From assembly GCA_947034885.2 (NCBI GenBank), contig OX344752.2:14446001-14510000 (forward strand): 64,000 bases of DNA. The letters run 5' to 3'. Below the pieces are notes generated by a model. The model saw only the letters and a list, made by a program, of their open reading frames with translations. It ran no database searches and had not been told where the DNA came from. Position numbers and translations under genes: made by a program. Of the stretch, positions 48,571 through 60,240 are shown piece by piece (the stretch's first letter is position 1; every line of letters begins with the position of its first letter). This DNA comes from Thuidium tamariscinum (Eukaryota > Streptophyta > Bryopsida > Hypnales > Thuidiaceae).

Positions 48571-50570
48571 ATTTACAACCAACCCCTTTTTTTGGCACCA
48601 TGTGGCTAGAAAGCACCATTTGAAAAAGTAGGGAAAAAAAGCCTCAAGCAAAAAAAATTTAAATTAAAAAAAAAATCACCTAGGATTTTCAAGGTGTTGC
48701 CAAAAAGTTACAACCCTAGCCGACGGTGATCACCAAGAATCTTCATGGCATAGCACTTCAAATTCAAAAGCTTGAGCCACTTTCTTCTTGGCCCGAGGTA
48801 CTTTCATTGTTGTGCATTTGTTGCCAAGCCTTTGCCATTAGAAATTTCGTTCATCACCAAAGGAGCAGAAGCATTAAATTTGCAATTGCCAAATTCTACA
48901 CAAGGCCTTCCACCACTTTGCTTCTTTCATTTCTACCCTTCCTCTATTTATTGCACTTCGTCCCATCCCTCATTTTACTGTCATAGCCCTTACTGTTTTG
49001 CTGAATACAAATAATGCATTCATGCTACTAAGCTTGGTCATTGCACTTTCATATTGCTTCGTCATGATGGAGTGTGTAAGCATTTGTGTCCACTCCATGG
49101 TGTTTTTATTTTGCAATGATTATCATATTTGGCAAGTAAGAGACTACAAGTGGTGATGGAATAAAATTGGATATGTGGACAATTTCAATATGGTGTTCTT
49201 CTCTCTCTCTTGTTGCTTGTGATGAGTTTTCAATTGTAATGCATTTGCTAGCTGTTTTGCTTAGTTTGTAAGCTGTGCTTTGGTTTTGGAATTTCTTGAC
49301 ATCTTTATGGTTTGACAAAGGCTTGCCAACAATGTTTGTCAATAGTGTTCTTGTTTTGTCATGGCTTAAGGTTTTAAAGAAGGGATTTCTAATGGTGCTT
49401 GCAATCTTAAATCATTGCAAAATCATTAACCTTATTGTTTTTACATGTGTTGCTTGTTTTTGGCAAAATGTATAAGTCAAGTCTAGAAAGCAAGGACCAA
49501 GGGTTGAGGTCTTTAAAGGATTCATACACTTAGAACACTGAAAGCAAGTTTCATTAATAGAATTCTGCCATTAAGGAATATGAAGGTCACTCATTGAATT
49601 CCATAGAAGACTAAGTTTTGATTCTTTTAGGCTTAAGGTCTCTTTATTGAAGGTGTTTCAATAATCACAAGGTTTGATTATTTTTATTGGTCGTACTACA
49701 TTATTATTTTTTCTTTGATTTGGATGATTTGGATTGTCCCTATGAATATCTTCTAGATCTCTGGTTGTAGCAAGTTATACAATTTTAGTTCAGTTGCATT
49801 GGAGTTGTTGGTGCAAAATCTTTGTGAAAATTATAGAAATCAATATGATTGTCCATCATAGTTGACTCTCTACTTCCATTGCTTACTAAGCTTGCACGTC
49901 TTCATAGTCACTCAAGCACAAGGTCTTTGATGCTTTAGAATATTCCTAAGTACTCATGTATTATTGGCATTGACTTCAATTTTTACTTTAGGATTTTAGA
50001 ATTGATGTAATATACTACTTAAATGTAGAATTCTCTTGATGTGCTCATAGTCTTGGATTGATCAATACTTTGTGTTTTTGTTGCAAGGGTTTAGGATTTC
50101 CATAAACATCATCCATTAATGAATTTCAATTTTCTTACTTCATATTTTTGTACTAGTTTATACAATGCTAATTTTTCACTACATACTATGTGAGATGGTG
50201 CCCAAGTCCATTCAAAGCACATAATGGGTTTATATAACTTTCCTTGTAACAAATCTTTGTAGTGCTAGAAAATATTACAATGTTTAAGAAATTTTGCCTT
50301 TTTTGCCTTTTTTGCCTTTTTTGCTTCTTGACAATTCTACATAGTGCCAAAATTAGTCACCTATTTCAAGCAAATTGTGCTAAATACATAATCTTTGGAT
50401 TTCATTGTCATTAGCATGATTCATTGAAAAAAATCTAGCCCTTACCATGTTAGTAACAAAAAGAATGACAAGCATAGTCAGTTTAACTTCCTCCCAAAAA
50501 AACCAAAAAAAAGGTTGGTCACAATGTTCATTTGTCATATTCATATGACAAATGACAAATGAACATTGAT
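48571..50570. other. gene-free stretch, partly less AT-rich
   Basis: Around 48730-49480 base composition is closer to genic and two overlapping frames (80 and 86 codons) are open. Neither has a motif and neither is favoured by splice signals. A short TTTTTTGCC repeat (about four units) lies at 50296-50328. A perfect small hairpin, 'gttcatttgtcat'/'atgacaaatgaac', sits at 50527-50566. I see no gene. Confidence 0.5.
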
Positions 50571-50749
50571 AGATTGTTTAGAAGAAAGGATTCAAAAATC
50601 TTGATGAACTTTGATCTCAAAGAAGATGGACAAATTTCATGGCTAATGTTTTCAGAGGGCAATCTATCTCTCAATAACTACACAATTTTTTTGAAGGAAT
50701 ATTTGATAATAGATTTTCTTATTTTCAATGGATGAAATTGCTCAGTTGT

Positions 50750-51115
50750 TCTAAAATTGATGAACAATATTGATCTATTATGCAAGAATTCATACACTTT
50801 TGGATGGATATGTGTATATTTATATATATTCTATATATTTCATCTATGTAAATAGCTTCACCATTCTAATAGAGATTTTTTTCTACATTGCCTAAAAGTA
50901 ATAAAAAAATAGTGACAATCTTGTTGTACACAAATAAATTTCCTTTAAGAACTAATGTAGTAGTCACTTTATGCATGACAAAAGATTGGTCAAATTCTTT
51001 GATCTTATAGTACTAAGAAAAAACTCAATGAACCTTGATTCACTGGTTCCACAATACTATGTAAAAGGTTACTAAACCTTGTTGCACTAGGCTTAAATAA
51101 GGACTCCATCTTGTA
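50750..51115 (-). pseudogene. decayed 231-bp coding-repeat units, group 3
   Basis: Plus-strand 'aatgtagtagtcactttatgc', 'catgacaaaagattggtcaa' and 'ctaaaccttgttgcacta' align with the same repeat family in the same orientation. One to two units are recognisable and badly decayed. Confidence 0.45.
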
Positions 51116-52430
51116 TAGAAAATGGACAATGTTATTATTTATTTGACAATAAACAAAGAAAATATTATATTAAATGACTAAAACTTCACCATTTTGAATT
51201 TCTTGGGGACATGACTATTTCAAACAAAATGATGACTAATTATTGTTTATCATTATCCAAAAATATATGTGCAAGAGAGTTTTCTTGGCAATATGTACAA
51301 GACAATGACTTCATTTTTTCAAGGCATTTATTTTTTCAAAGTATAATTGTGGAAGAATACACTCTCAAAATTTCTATATAAGATAATTCTCATTTTGGGG
51401 CATTGAAAATTTAAAGTTACTATGAAAATCACAAGTGATAATTTTGTAGCAATTTTTCTTTCAATAGAAAATTGTTTCTCAGTGCAAAATTTAGAATGTA
51501 GAACTTAGAATGTAGAATGTGGTCAAACAAAACAACATGCACTTTTAATATTAATTCCAAGCTCATTCATTTGGTTTATTCCTCATTCACTTGGTTTGTT
51601 CTTCAAGAAATTAGGCTCAAATTTGTATTGAAGTTCTACTTGAAGTTCTACATGTGACATCCTAAGGGATAAGAGTGTTTCACACTTTCAAACTTTCACC
51701 TTGATTGGAAGAATGCAACTCCCATTACACCTATAATTTACATTAAGAGCATTTCCACTCCAAATTCTCAAAACTAAATGAATAATTGCTTTAGTTGTAA
51801 CATAGAATAGTAATGAATACTTTTAATAGTATTATCATTGAAAATCCCATTCAAACGATCAAACAAGACACAAAGTAGATACTATCAAATTTCACTTAAA
51901 CATCAAGATAAAAAAATCTCCTTTCTATATCTCTATATTGCCTCCATATACCTCCATTGCGTACCAAATCACCTCTATATACCTCTATTGCGAGGTAGTG
52001 AAAGTAAAGTCAACTCCAAGTCAACTCTAAAATTTGTTGTTCACTCAACAAATCATGCAAATTTGCTTAAGTTGTTGATAGATTTTGAAATGAGCATGTT
52101 GTACAATGTACAAAAGAATTTAGAGATGTTGAAGCAACTTGATGTGCAATTCTATGAACAACACTTTCAAGTTCTAAATCCCCAATGATAGTTCTTTCTT
52201 TCTTTCTTTTCTCAATTTCGAGGGATTGCAATGGAAGTGCTTTACTTCCCCCCCCCCCCCTTTCCACCAACATTTTTTTTTGGAACTGTAGATGAATAGT
52301 AAAGCCTTTGCATGCCCTCCCACTATAGGTCAATATTTGGAGGGAGCCACAAACAGTGGTGTATCAATCAGACTTGAAATCTGGCAACAAATAGCCAGAA
52401 AAAAAAAAGACCCTGCTTTTCCCAAGTTCA
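51116..52430. other. gene-free stretch before the 54-kb gene island
   Basis: AT-rich until about 52300. A C-run lies at 52247-52260 beside a TTTC microsatellite. A 116-codon frame at 51838 is low in complexity, with repeated 'cctctatatacctc' words, and is not convincing. Confidence 0.5.
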
Positions 52431-52439
52431 ACCTTAAGT

Positions 52440-53217
52440 TATTTGTTTTGAAGCCCCGCTCTGTAGAAAGAGCGGCTGGTGGGGTGCCTGCCTGAGCCCT
52501 GAATGAATGAATGATTGTGGGCGACTGTATAAGTTACAGTAACTTACAAAAGCCGAGATGATGGTGATAATGATGCATTTGGCATGGAGTCAGGCCCTCC
52601 CTAGCTGGGGCAGTCAGAAGCCCTACCTTACAACAATGCTCCATGATGAAGGCGACAATGCAGAGTAAGTAGAGTGGACCGACGTTGCAAGGCTAGTTTG
52701 CATTACAATTTAGTTTAATTCTACAGTAGAACTTATTAGGTGAAAACCCAATTCCCAGCAATAAATTTTTAAGAAAAACCCACCAATCCCACCCACAATT
52801 AAGATACACCCAAATACACATATCAGCAACTTACCCAAAGCACCAACATTTGGTTCACAATTTCAGGAATAAGAAACGAAATTCTTAACCTAAAACCCCC
52901 AACAATACGGCAGCTGTGGCTATACCGTACCTTTATACAAGGCAAACCTGGAAGAACCTCCATTAAGAAAACCCAATTACACAAAATCAGCAACCCATAG
53001 CGCAGCTGAGACTCATCACGCACTCATGAGTGAGAGAAACTACGGCATTTGAAATCTCGAAAGGGGGGTGAGCATGCAACTGTAGGCTAACTTAGCATGG
53101 TCAGGCCGAGATCGAGACCCTCTCACAGAAATACTACAAACAATACAGACAGACAGACACAGGCAGAGAGACAGACTGCAGGCAGGCAGGCAGACAGACA
53201 CTTCACAGGCAGAGTAT

Positions 53218-53249
<32 letters not shown>

Positions 53250-53340
53250 GCATGTACTGACTTCCATTCCACAGTTTTCTGCAATGTGTTCAGGGCTGCC
53301 ATAGCCGCCCCACAAGCTTTATCGTATCGCCACATTTCAT
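52440..53340 (-). other. possible minus-strand transcript, head to head with the next gene
   Basis: The island of balanced composition begins about 1.7 kb before the next start codon. On the minus strand a frame from 53335 reads MWRYDKACGAAMAALNTLQK and then TVEWK, ending at a possible donor, after which it runs into CT-rich low-complexity sequence. A second possible exon is near 52690-52620, ending AAG|GTAGGG. No family was recognised and no complete model results. It may equally be upstream or leader DNA of the plus-strand gene. Confidence 0.25.
53138..53246. repeat. compound microsatellite (GACA)n/(GGCA)n/(GA)n
   Basis: Runs of GACA, GGCA and GAGA tetranucleotides and dinucleotides. Another short array, (GAGC)n, lies at 53398-53421. 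Purine-rich repeats of this kind are common near plant promoters and long leaders. Confidence 0.9.
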
Positions 53341-54169
53341 TACACTAATAGCTAGAGAGAGCAGAACGGTAGGAAGCAATCAAGCAAGCAAGGAAGCGAG
53401 CGAGCGAGCGAGCGAGCGAGCAAGAATGGAAGGAAACTAAGGCAGGTTAAGGAAGGAGTAAGATACGCACTTGATCGGATGCAGAGTGGGTGTCTGTGTC
53501 TGTGAGGTTTCGAGAGGGGGCCTTGTTGTTGTTGCATTGTAGGTTAAGAGGCTCTTTACTTGTACTAGTGTGCCAGGGGGAGGAGCCAGAGCTCGTCAGG
53601 GAGCGGCTTGAGGTGGTGCAGAAGAGCAGCCAGGCCAGGCTAGCAGCTGGGGGGCAGAAGAGAACGTGTGTGGTGCAGGGTTTCATCGTCGTCGTCTGGG
53701 GCAAGGGAGACTCAGTCTAAGTTAAGCTTGCTCTCTGGGAAGAAGACTAGTGTCGATCGATCTGCACCTTTCGTTGTCTCCTCACGTACTGTCGATTTCG
53801 TCGGGGGGGCTGGAACTTGCCATGGACAACAACTCACCATGGCGATGTGAGAAGGTGCTGCAGTTAGCTGCATGTCACAGCAGCTTCTCTCTTTCAGGGT
53901 CTGTCTTCGGCTCTGTTTTCGAGTTTGTTTCCGGGTTTGTTTTTTAGCCTGGGCGGGTGCGCATGGTGGTGCAAAGGGGGTGGGACTCGCTCGCTCGCTA
54001 GTTGGGATCATGGCAGCCGTCTGGGTGTTTTGCTTGTGAGGGACGACTTGGCATTGTTGTTTGAAACGTTGGGATCGATTGAAAGGAAGAAAGACGGATA
54101 GAAAGAAAGAAGGTCCGTGCTTGAGTGCGTGAGTGAATACGAAATATATAAGCGAGAGACTAGCTGGCT
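53340..54169 (+). promoter_or_regulatory. promoter and long GC-rich leader of the At1g16860-like gene
   Basis: About 830 bp of GC-rich, purine-rich sequence without a credible frame precedes the start codon. A TATATAAG at about 54144 is only about 20 bp upstream of the ATG, too close to serve as the TATA box of a transcript that includes this ATG. The start site is probably further upstream. Confidence 0.45.
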
Positions 54170-57100
54170 ATGGGGGTGCTTAACAACAATGCGTCGGGGA
54201 GGGGGAACGGCAGTAAAGGCGCCGTCTCTGCTCACCAGCTGAGCAATGGCCTCTACGTCTCCGGGCAACCGGATCGCTACAAGGACAAGGGTAGCATCAT
54301 GAGCGTCCCTCAGATGCCTTACACGGGCGGCGACATCAAGAAGTCAGGCGAGCTCGGGAAGATGCTCAACATCCCCGTGACGGACTCCTCGAAAGCAGGC
54401 GGACGAAGTAGGTCAGGGAATATTACTGGCACCCCTGCCTCCTCGGTGCGGACTTCCAACACAGGCGCTTCGTCGTCGTCGTCGCACTCAGGCCCAATCA
54501 ATGGCGGAAACGGCAACACGGCTCCCCGGTCCGCATTTTCTTCTTCCGGACCTTTGAACTCCGCCGGCATGCCCTGGGTCCCTGGAAAGTCCGCTGGAAC
54601 ATTCTCTGGACCATTCACAAGCGCCGCAACTCAAGCTCAACAACAGCAACAACAGCAACAGTCTCAGCAACAACATACAGGGGGTTCGCATTCTGGACCA
54701 TTGGGTCAGAATAGCGGCAGACCAATTTCAGGAGCAGCAAAATCCGTCTCTGGCCCTTTGCAACCCTCAAATTCTCTCAAGACTTCGGGTCCTCAAGCTC
54801 CTGTGTTGCCTGCTACGGGCTTGATAACTTCAGGGCCTATTACCTCAGGCCCTTTGTCGTCCTCAGGCGCGCCTAGGAAAGGGGGTTTGTCAGGACCGCA
54901 GGAAAGTGCAGCATCGATCTTGCACGCTGGTGGAGGCTCCATCAAAATTGGGGAGAGTGGTCGTCCGAGTGGAAATGCGCTTGCGATCAACAGCTTGAAC
55001 AATGTGCATGAATATTCCTTTGTGAAGAACTTCCCGAGGATGATTCTGTACACGCTTATTCCGTTGTTCGTGATTGGGTTCATAGCGGGGGCGTTCATCT
55101 TTGCGGCGGTAAAGAATGCGGTGCTGCTGTTTGTGGTGGCGACGCTGTTTGGGGTGGTGGTGATTATGTTGGCTTGGAATACGTTTTGGGGGAAGAGAGC
55201 TATCTTTGGGTTTTTGGCCAAACATCCGCTCTCCGATCTGGCGACGGCGAAAGATGGACAACTGGTGAAGGTCACCGGGGTGAGAGCTTTCGTATCACAC
55301 ATTCCCCTTGTTCTTGTGTGTTTCGGAATCTGTATTGCAAACATTCTCCATGCGACACTCGCATTTGTGGAGTCGAGAAATATACAGAATCATTGTTTAA
55401 ATATAAGGAGAAAAGTCGGGGTATACTTGGTTTCATATGGAAGACGGTCCCAGGCACACGATATTTTGTGCATACGACAGGATATTCGGAAGTCATAGGA
55501 GGTTTTGTTTTAAGGAAATATTGTTGCTGTTGTTGAGCGAATTGCTCAAGCTGCCGTACATTTCACGATGAACTAATCTGTAAACGAACCATGTCAAACT
55601 TTAAATTCGTATGTACCCTAGAGTCACCCCTGACTAGTTATGGAAGACGATTCCGGGCACATGATTTAGTATTTAGTTACGACAGGATTTTCGAAAGTCA
55701 TGGGAGTTTTTGTACTCCGTTTGAATATTATTGCCGTTGTTGATGAATTTGCGGATTAGTTCCAGCCGCCGAACGTTTGAGGATGAGCTAATCTGCAAAT
55801 GAACCATGTTAAACTTTAAATATCATGAAAGAAATCGGTATGTACCCTTGTGACCCCTGATTACTCAGGTAAGACGTTTCCGGGCACAAGATATTGTGCA
55901 TTCGACAGAATATTCGGAAGTCATGGCAGTTTTTGCTTTAACCACTAAGCGCTCCCATGTCCCAATTCTGGACGATGAACAGAGAGGTTCCAAGGTTTTT
56001 TTTTAACTCAGAGCTTCATATTCATCCAAATCAATTATTGACTTTGCAAAAAAAATTCTGTACGATGAATTTGATGAATTTGGGGTTATTAATGTATATT
56101 GATAAAGATATGAGCAAATATATGTAAAATTCAAGGAAGGATTCAGGCGCCACGAGGTTACGTATAATATCTTTGTTGCTGTTGAGCGAATTTGTGCATC
56201 AGCTCAAGCTGCGGTACGTTTGAAGATGAGCTAATTTGCAAATGAGCCATATCAAACTATAAATATTACGAGAGAAGTCGGTATTTACCCTTGTGTGATC
56301 ACTGACTAGTTATGAAAGACGTTTCTAGGCACATGATATCGTGCATACGATAGGATTTTCAGAAGTCATGGGAGCTTCTGTTTTAAATTCATATTTTTGT
56401 TGTTGTTGAGCGAGGTTGCGGATTAGCTCAAGATGCCGCTTGAGAATGAGCTAATCTGCAAATGAACCAAGAGCTAATGCTTCATCACTTGTGTTGTCCT
56501 TGAAAAACAGACTGGCTGCGATCACACAGATTGTGTGCTGATTTGAATATTCTATTTGAGTTTTAATTTGTTCTCTCCGGTACTAGATGACTACATTGCA
56601 GGAATATCTAATTGAAGTCCAGGGGAGATTAATGGCAGTGTAGGCAGGCATAATAGAGACTACACGAAAAAATAGAGTCCTGAATTGATGTTAATTGTGT
56701 GGCAGGTTGTGACCTGCGGGAGCGTGCCGTTGGAGTCATCGTATCAGAGGGTATCTCGTTGTGTATACACATCCACAGGTCTCTACGAGTACCGCCATTA
56801 TTCTTCGAAGAAAGCCCGTGAGAAACATCGCCGGTTTACCTGGGGACTGCGGCATAGAGAGGTACGTGGTTACGTTGCAGAAGGGCCTTGACCCGTGTTT
56901 TTATATAGCTGACAAACAATGTAATCTTTGAGTCAAGATTATTGGAAGAGTAGTTCAAAGCTCTTCGGTGGTTCAGGTGTACTCTTTTGTATTTGAATTT
57001 TCAGTTATCTTTCAAATTGTCTCTTGCCTTAATTTCAAATTGAAATTCAATTGTAGTTTTCTTCACTTCATGCGTAGCCTTATTATTATGTACTCTACTA

Positions 57101-58009
57101 ATATCCGTGAATGAATCGATTAAATGGTGCAGAGATACGTGGTGGATTTTTACATTTCAGACTTTCAGACAGGCCTCCGAGCCTTGGTGAAAGCTGGCTA
57201 TGGAGCTCGGGTGACTTCTTATGTTACCGAAAGTCCAATAGTGGATGTCCTTCCAGACCAGAAGGAAATTCCTACAGATTTTCTGCGGTGGTTGACTGAA
57301 CGAAACCTCTCTGCCGACAATCGTGTAATGCGGCTGAAAGAAGGGTAATGACGACCCACTCTTCGGTTTTCTTAGTACAAACGTTTCCATACGTTTAAAG
57401 TCGCTGTTCCTTTCATGCATTGCCAGTCCGTTGTTGTTTTAGGAATGTTTTGCCTCACCTTAAGCATTTTAACCAACATGTCAGTGTGATTTCTGGGAGA
57501 TCACTGTAGAGCCGTGGAGAGTTCACTGTGGATATAAGAGCCAAATCTGTTGACATCTAACTTTTATCACTGTGCGTGACTTCCTTATGCAATTTCAAGA
57601 AGGTAGGTTGCAGACCACTAGTAGTGACAGAAGACAACGCCATTTCTATTAAAATATCAGTGACCATAGATTGAGGGCGAGTTGCTGTTCGTAACAGGTG
57701 TCAGCATGTTAGACCGTTAGACGGGGTCAAGTCCCTAATGAATGTAATATTCTCTACGTGTACTTGTTAACGACTTTGATTCAATGGTCAATAATTTGGA
57801 ACTTTTGACCTGACAGTTATGTGAAGGAAGGAAGCACAGTGACAGTGATGGGTGTTGTTCAAAGGCATGAGAATATTTTGATGTTGGTGCCACCCCCGGA
57901 GCCCATGTCAACGGGCTGCCAATGGCCGAAGTTGATACTGCCAGCCACTCTGGAGGGCATTATTTTGAGAAGCGAGGAGCCTTCGAAGGCGGATGGGATA
58001 CCCGTGTGA
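54170..58009 (+). CDS. At1g16860-like membrane protein of unknown function
   Basis: Four coding exons with matched phases: 54170-55279, 56706-56861, 57133-57344 and 57817-58009; product 556 aa. The C-terminal half follows the plant At1g16860 family closely: VVTCGSVPLESSYQRVSRCV, YTSTGLYEYR, RRFTWGLRHRE, VVDFYISDFQTGLRALVKAG, VMRLKEGYVKEGSTVTVMGV and a final EGIILRSEEPSKADGIPV. Two membrane segments lie at about 291-313 and 317-337. The first 280 residues are low-complexity, with nine SGP tripeptides (many SGPL/SGPI) and a glutamine tract at 157-168, mostly CAA/CAG. The N terminus is probably cytosolic and disordered. Biochemical role is unknown. The protein is longer than the Arabidopsis relative (about 474 aa), mainly through the SGP/Q-rich head. 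The ATG at 54170 opens with MGVLNNNASGRG and is the first in frame. Confidence 0.95.
55430..56470 (+). repeat. intron 1 of the At1g16860-like gene built from tandem units of about 200-230 bp
   Basis: Units start near 55438, 55639, 55868 and 56305, with a partial unit at about 56150. Each has 'gaagacg', 'gggcacatgatat', 'cgacaggattttcgaaagtc' and 'atgggag', then 'tgttgttgagcga', 'gatgagctaatctgcaaatg' and 'gtatgtacccttg'. They fill most of the 1,426-bp intron. Divergence is about 15-20%. Confidence 0.88.
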
Positions 58010-59100
58010 TCAACTCTGAAGAGGGGATTAGTTCTTGTTTGGCTGCTCTAACTGTTACTTTTGTGAAATATCGGCGAATGAGTTTAGTACTTAAGGCGTG
58101 GAGGTTTTTTAAGTAGGTTAACAGTGCCAGTGCACGTGGGTCTCTGACGTTGAATGAAGCCACCAATTCTGCTCAATTCCGGGGTCACTTAATTCCTGGT
58201 CCACCTGCGGGGCTGCTAAAGTCCTGAACACCTCGAAACCTGGCGGTGGTGGCACGAAGAGGTACAAGTCATCATCATCATTGCATGTGTCTTGAAATTA
58301 GTGTCCCAACGGTTCCATTTTTTTTTAATCATTTGATGTGGCTTCTAAGCCTCTTCATTGCTCATGTCCGGTGTTAACGATTCGGAAGCTGATTTCATGA
58401 GGAAATCTTGATGTTGATGATGTTAAAGCAACCATGAATAGTGAGGTGGTTAGAATCGTTGACTAAACTTAAGTTGCACATGGCGAGAAGCTAGCTAGCG
58501 GGCGTGTTGGAAGACGACGACAAAGTTGGTGCGGAGACGATTGTTGTTAAAACCCTCAACGCAGCCTTTGCTGTACATAAGGTAGCAGTAGCAAGATGTA
58601 CTGTACTTCTATAGCTCCTGTTGACTTTTATACCTTTTAGAAGTCTTGATGGTAGACTCCCTGAAGTGTAATTTTGTTGGCAGTGTTTGCCAGTTGTATT
58701 GGATAGTCCAGAGGTCTGGACAAATCTTTTCTTCAAGAGATCGAGAGAAATCGGCTCATTCAGTTCCGAGATCATTGTTGGGTATAAATTTATGTGTCCA
58801 TGCTTACCTTACACCCAGCAAGAATGTAACTGGAGAGGTTTCTCAGAGGAACGATTGCCTTTGCATAATTTTCTCATTTTTTTAGTATGTTAGAGGTCCA
58901 GGAGCTATGCTATGCCACGTTGTATTAGGTTGAGGATACAGAAACTTTTAGGACTCAGTAACAAGCTCACTAGTGGTGTTAAGTATGAGTGATGTAAGCT
59001 CTGAACCACTCGCCTAAACGTCTTTAATTGGTCAGCAAGTTTAAGTGGAAATGTGGTTGTACTTATCGTGTAGTTGACCTTCAAATTCCTACGTTGCAAT
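58010..59100. other. 3' flank of the At1g16860-like gene
   Basis: Balanced composition continues for about 1.4 kb past the stop, suggesting a long 3' untranslated region or an unrecognised neighbour. Several frames of 60-95 codons exist on both strands, but none carries a motif or good splice context. Confidence 0.45.
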
Positions 59101-59113
59101 GATAAAACCTGAT

Positions 59114-59319
59114 CTAAAACAGATTTGAGAGGGATCTTTCCAACAGCTGAATACTGTAGTGATCTCGCAGTGAAAGTCCACTTGTATCAATGTTGAAATG
59201 CTTGTTCAAAGCGACACAAGCAGTTAACCATGCATCATCCGCTCCTGTCGTTTTCTTCTGCCAGCCTTGTAGGGTATCTTTTAGGAGAAAATTCGTCACC
59301 ACGTCGTGAATCTGAGGAT
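59114..59319 (-). CDS. unassigned minus-strand terminal exon or small gene
   Basis: A minus-strand frame from a CCTCAG| acceptor reads IHDVVTNFLLKDTLQGWQKK, then DDAWLTACVALNKHFNI and DTSGLSLRDHYSIQLLERSL, to a stop at 59114. Its composition is protein-like, unlike surrounding frames. The W...ALNKHF...L.DHY pattern recalls Myb/SANT-like DNA-binding domains of plant proteins, but this is a weak impression. There is no ATG in frame before an upstream stop, so it would need an upstream exon, which I could not find. It may be a remnant. Confidence 0.3.
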
Positions 59320-59742
59320 GACCCAGATTCTAAGTGAATGTCTGGTGGGGCGTTGCTCTCACATTCGATGAAGTGCGTGTGTCTGCGTTGCTCAGGGCAG
59401 GGCAGAGCAGCAGGTGAGCTCTTGCGTTAACTTTGTGCTTTAAGGTAGAAGGCTCTTAAATGGAGCGGGTTCTAAAATGGTGCCCTATCTTAAATGTACA
59501 GTAGTTGTACATGTTGCTTTTTCATAGCCTTCAGCAGTGTACTGACAGTGTACATTGTAGCTAGGGCACCATTTTACAGCCCTATGCCCTTTCAACTTCA
59601 AAATTTGATAACTAATTCAAAAAACCTCAGAAAAATATGAAATGACTTGGGTTCGATGTCAATTCTACTTGTTTTTCAAGGAAAATTTACTGAAAAATAT
59701 TTCTAGAGGTTTTACCTCCCTGAAATTCTGTTTCAGCCCTTA

Positions 59743-60240
59743 GAGCATCCTCAGTCCAACCCTGTATATCGACCCGGTATCTATATAACTAACTTTTGAA
59801 CAATAAATAATTAGAAACTGAAAATTGTCTCATTGGAAGTGCATCCAAAAAAACTTGGAGAAGGTGCAAAAAAATTTAAAGATAAACATCGGATAAGTAT
59901 TTCAAAAGCAAGGTAAAAATCTGAAATTATAGAGGTCTTAGCAAAGCACAATTACCAAAGCAAACTTTGGCCATTGACTCTCCAAATGTGGCCAAATTTG
60001 AAGGGTCAATGGCCAAAGTTTGCTTTGGTAATTGTGCTTTGCTAAGACCTCTATAATTTCAGATTTTTACCTTGTTTTTGAAATACTTATCCGATGTTTA
60101 TCTTTAAATTTTTTTGCACCTTCTCCAAGTTTTTTTGGATGCACTTCCAATGAGACAATTTTCAGTTTCTAATTATTTATTGTTCAAAAGTTAGTTATAC
60201 AGATACCGGGTCGATATACAGGGTTGGACTAAGGATGCTC
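59743..60240. mobile_element. young foldback MITE, PIF/Harbinger-like, 498 bp
   Basis: Two arms of about 240 bp are near-perfect inverted copies (about five differences seen, so about 98% identical) around a short unpaired centre near 59990. Termini are GAGCATCC(T/C)(C)AGTCCAA-like and are flanked by TTA at 59740-59742 and 60241-60243. A 3-bp TTA duplication and GAGCATC-type ends are typical of PIF/Harbinger MITEs. No coding frame. Confidence 0.93.

Noticed and set aside
48726-49014. Two overlapping frames of 86 and 80 codons
   Set aside because: Leucine/serine/histidine-rich, no motif, no splice partner; not better than chance for this composition.
53040-53315. Minus-strand frame with repeated SLSLSLS and CLPAC
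   Set aside because: It is translation of microsatellite DNA.
54144-54151. TATATAAG as a TATA box
   Set aside because: Only about 20 bp before the start codon; a transcript from it would start at or after the ATG.
54793-55344. 183-codon minus-strand frame opposite the membrane-protein exon
   Set aside because: Antisense shadow of a strongly supported coding exon.
55280-55498. Read-through of exon 1 into the intron of the At1g16860-like gene
   Set aside because: The family continues with VVTCGSVPLESS, which is found in phase at 56706, so the extension is intronic.
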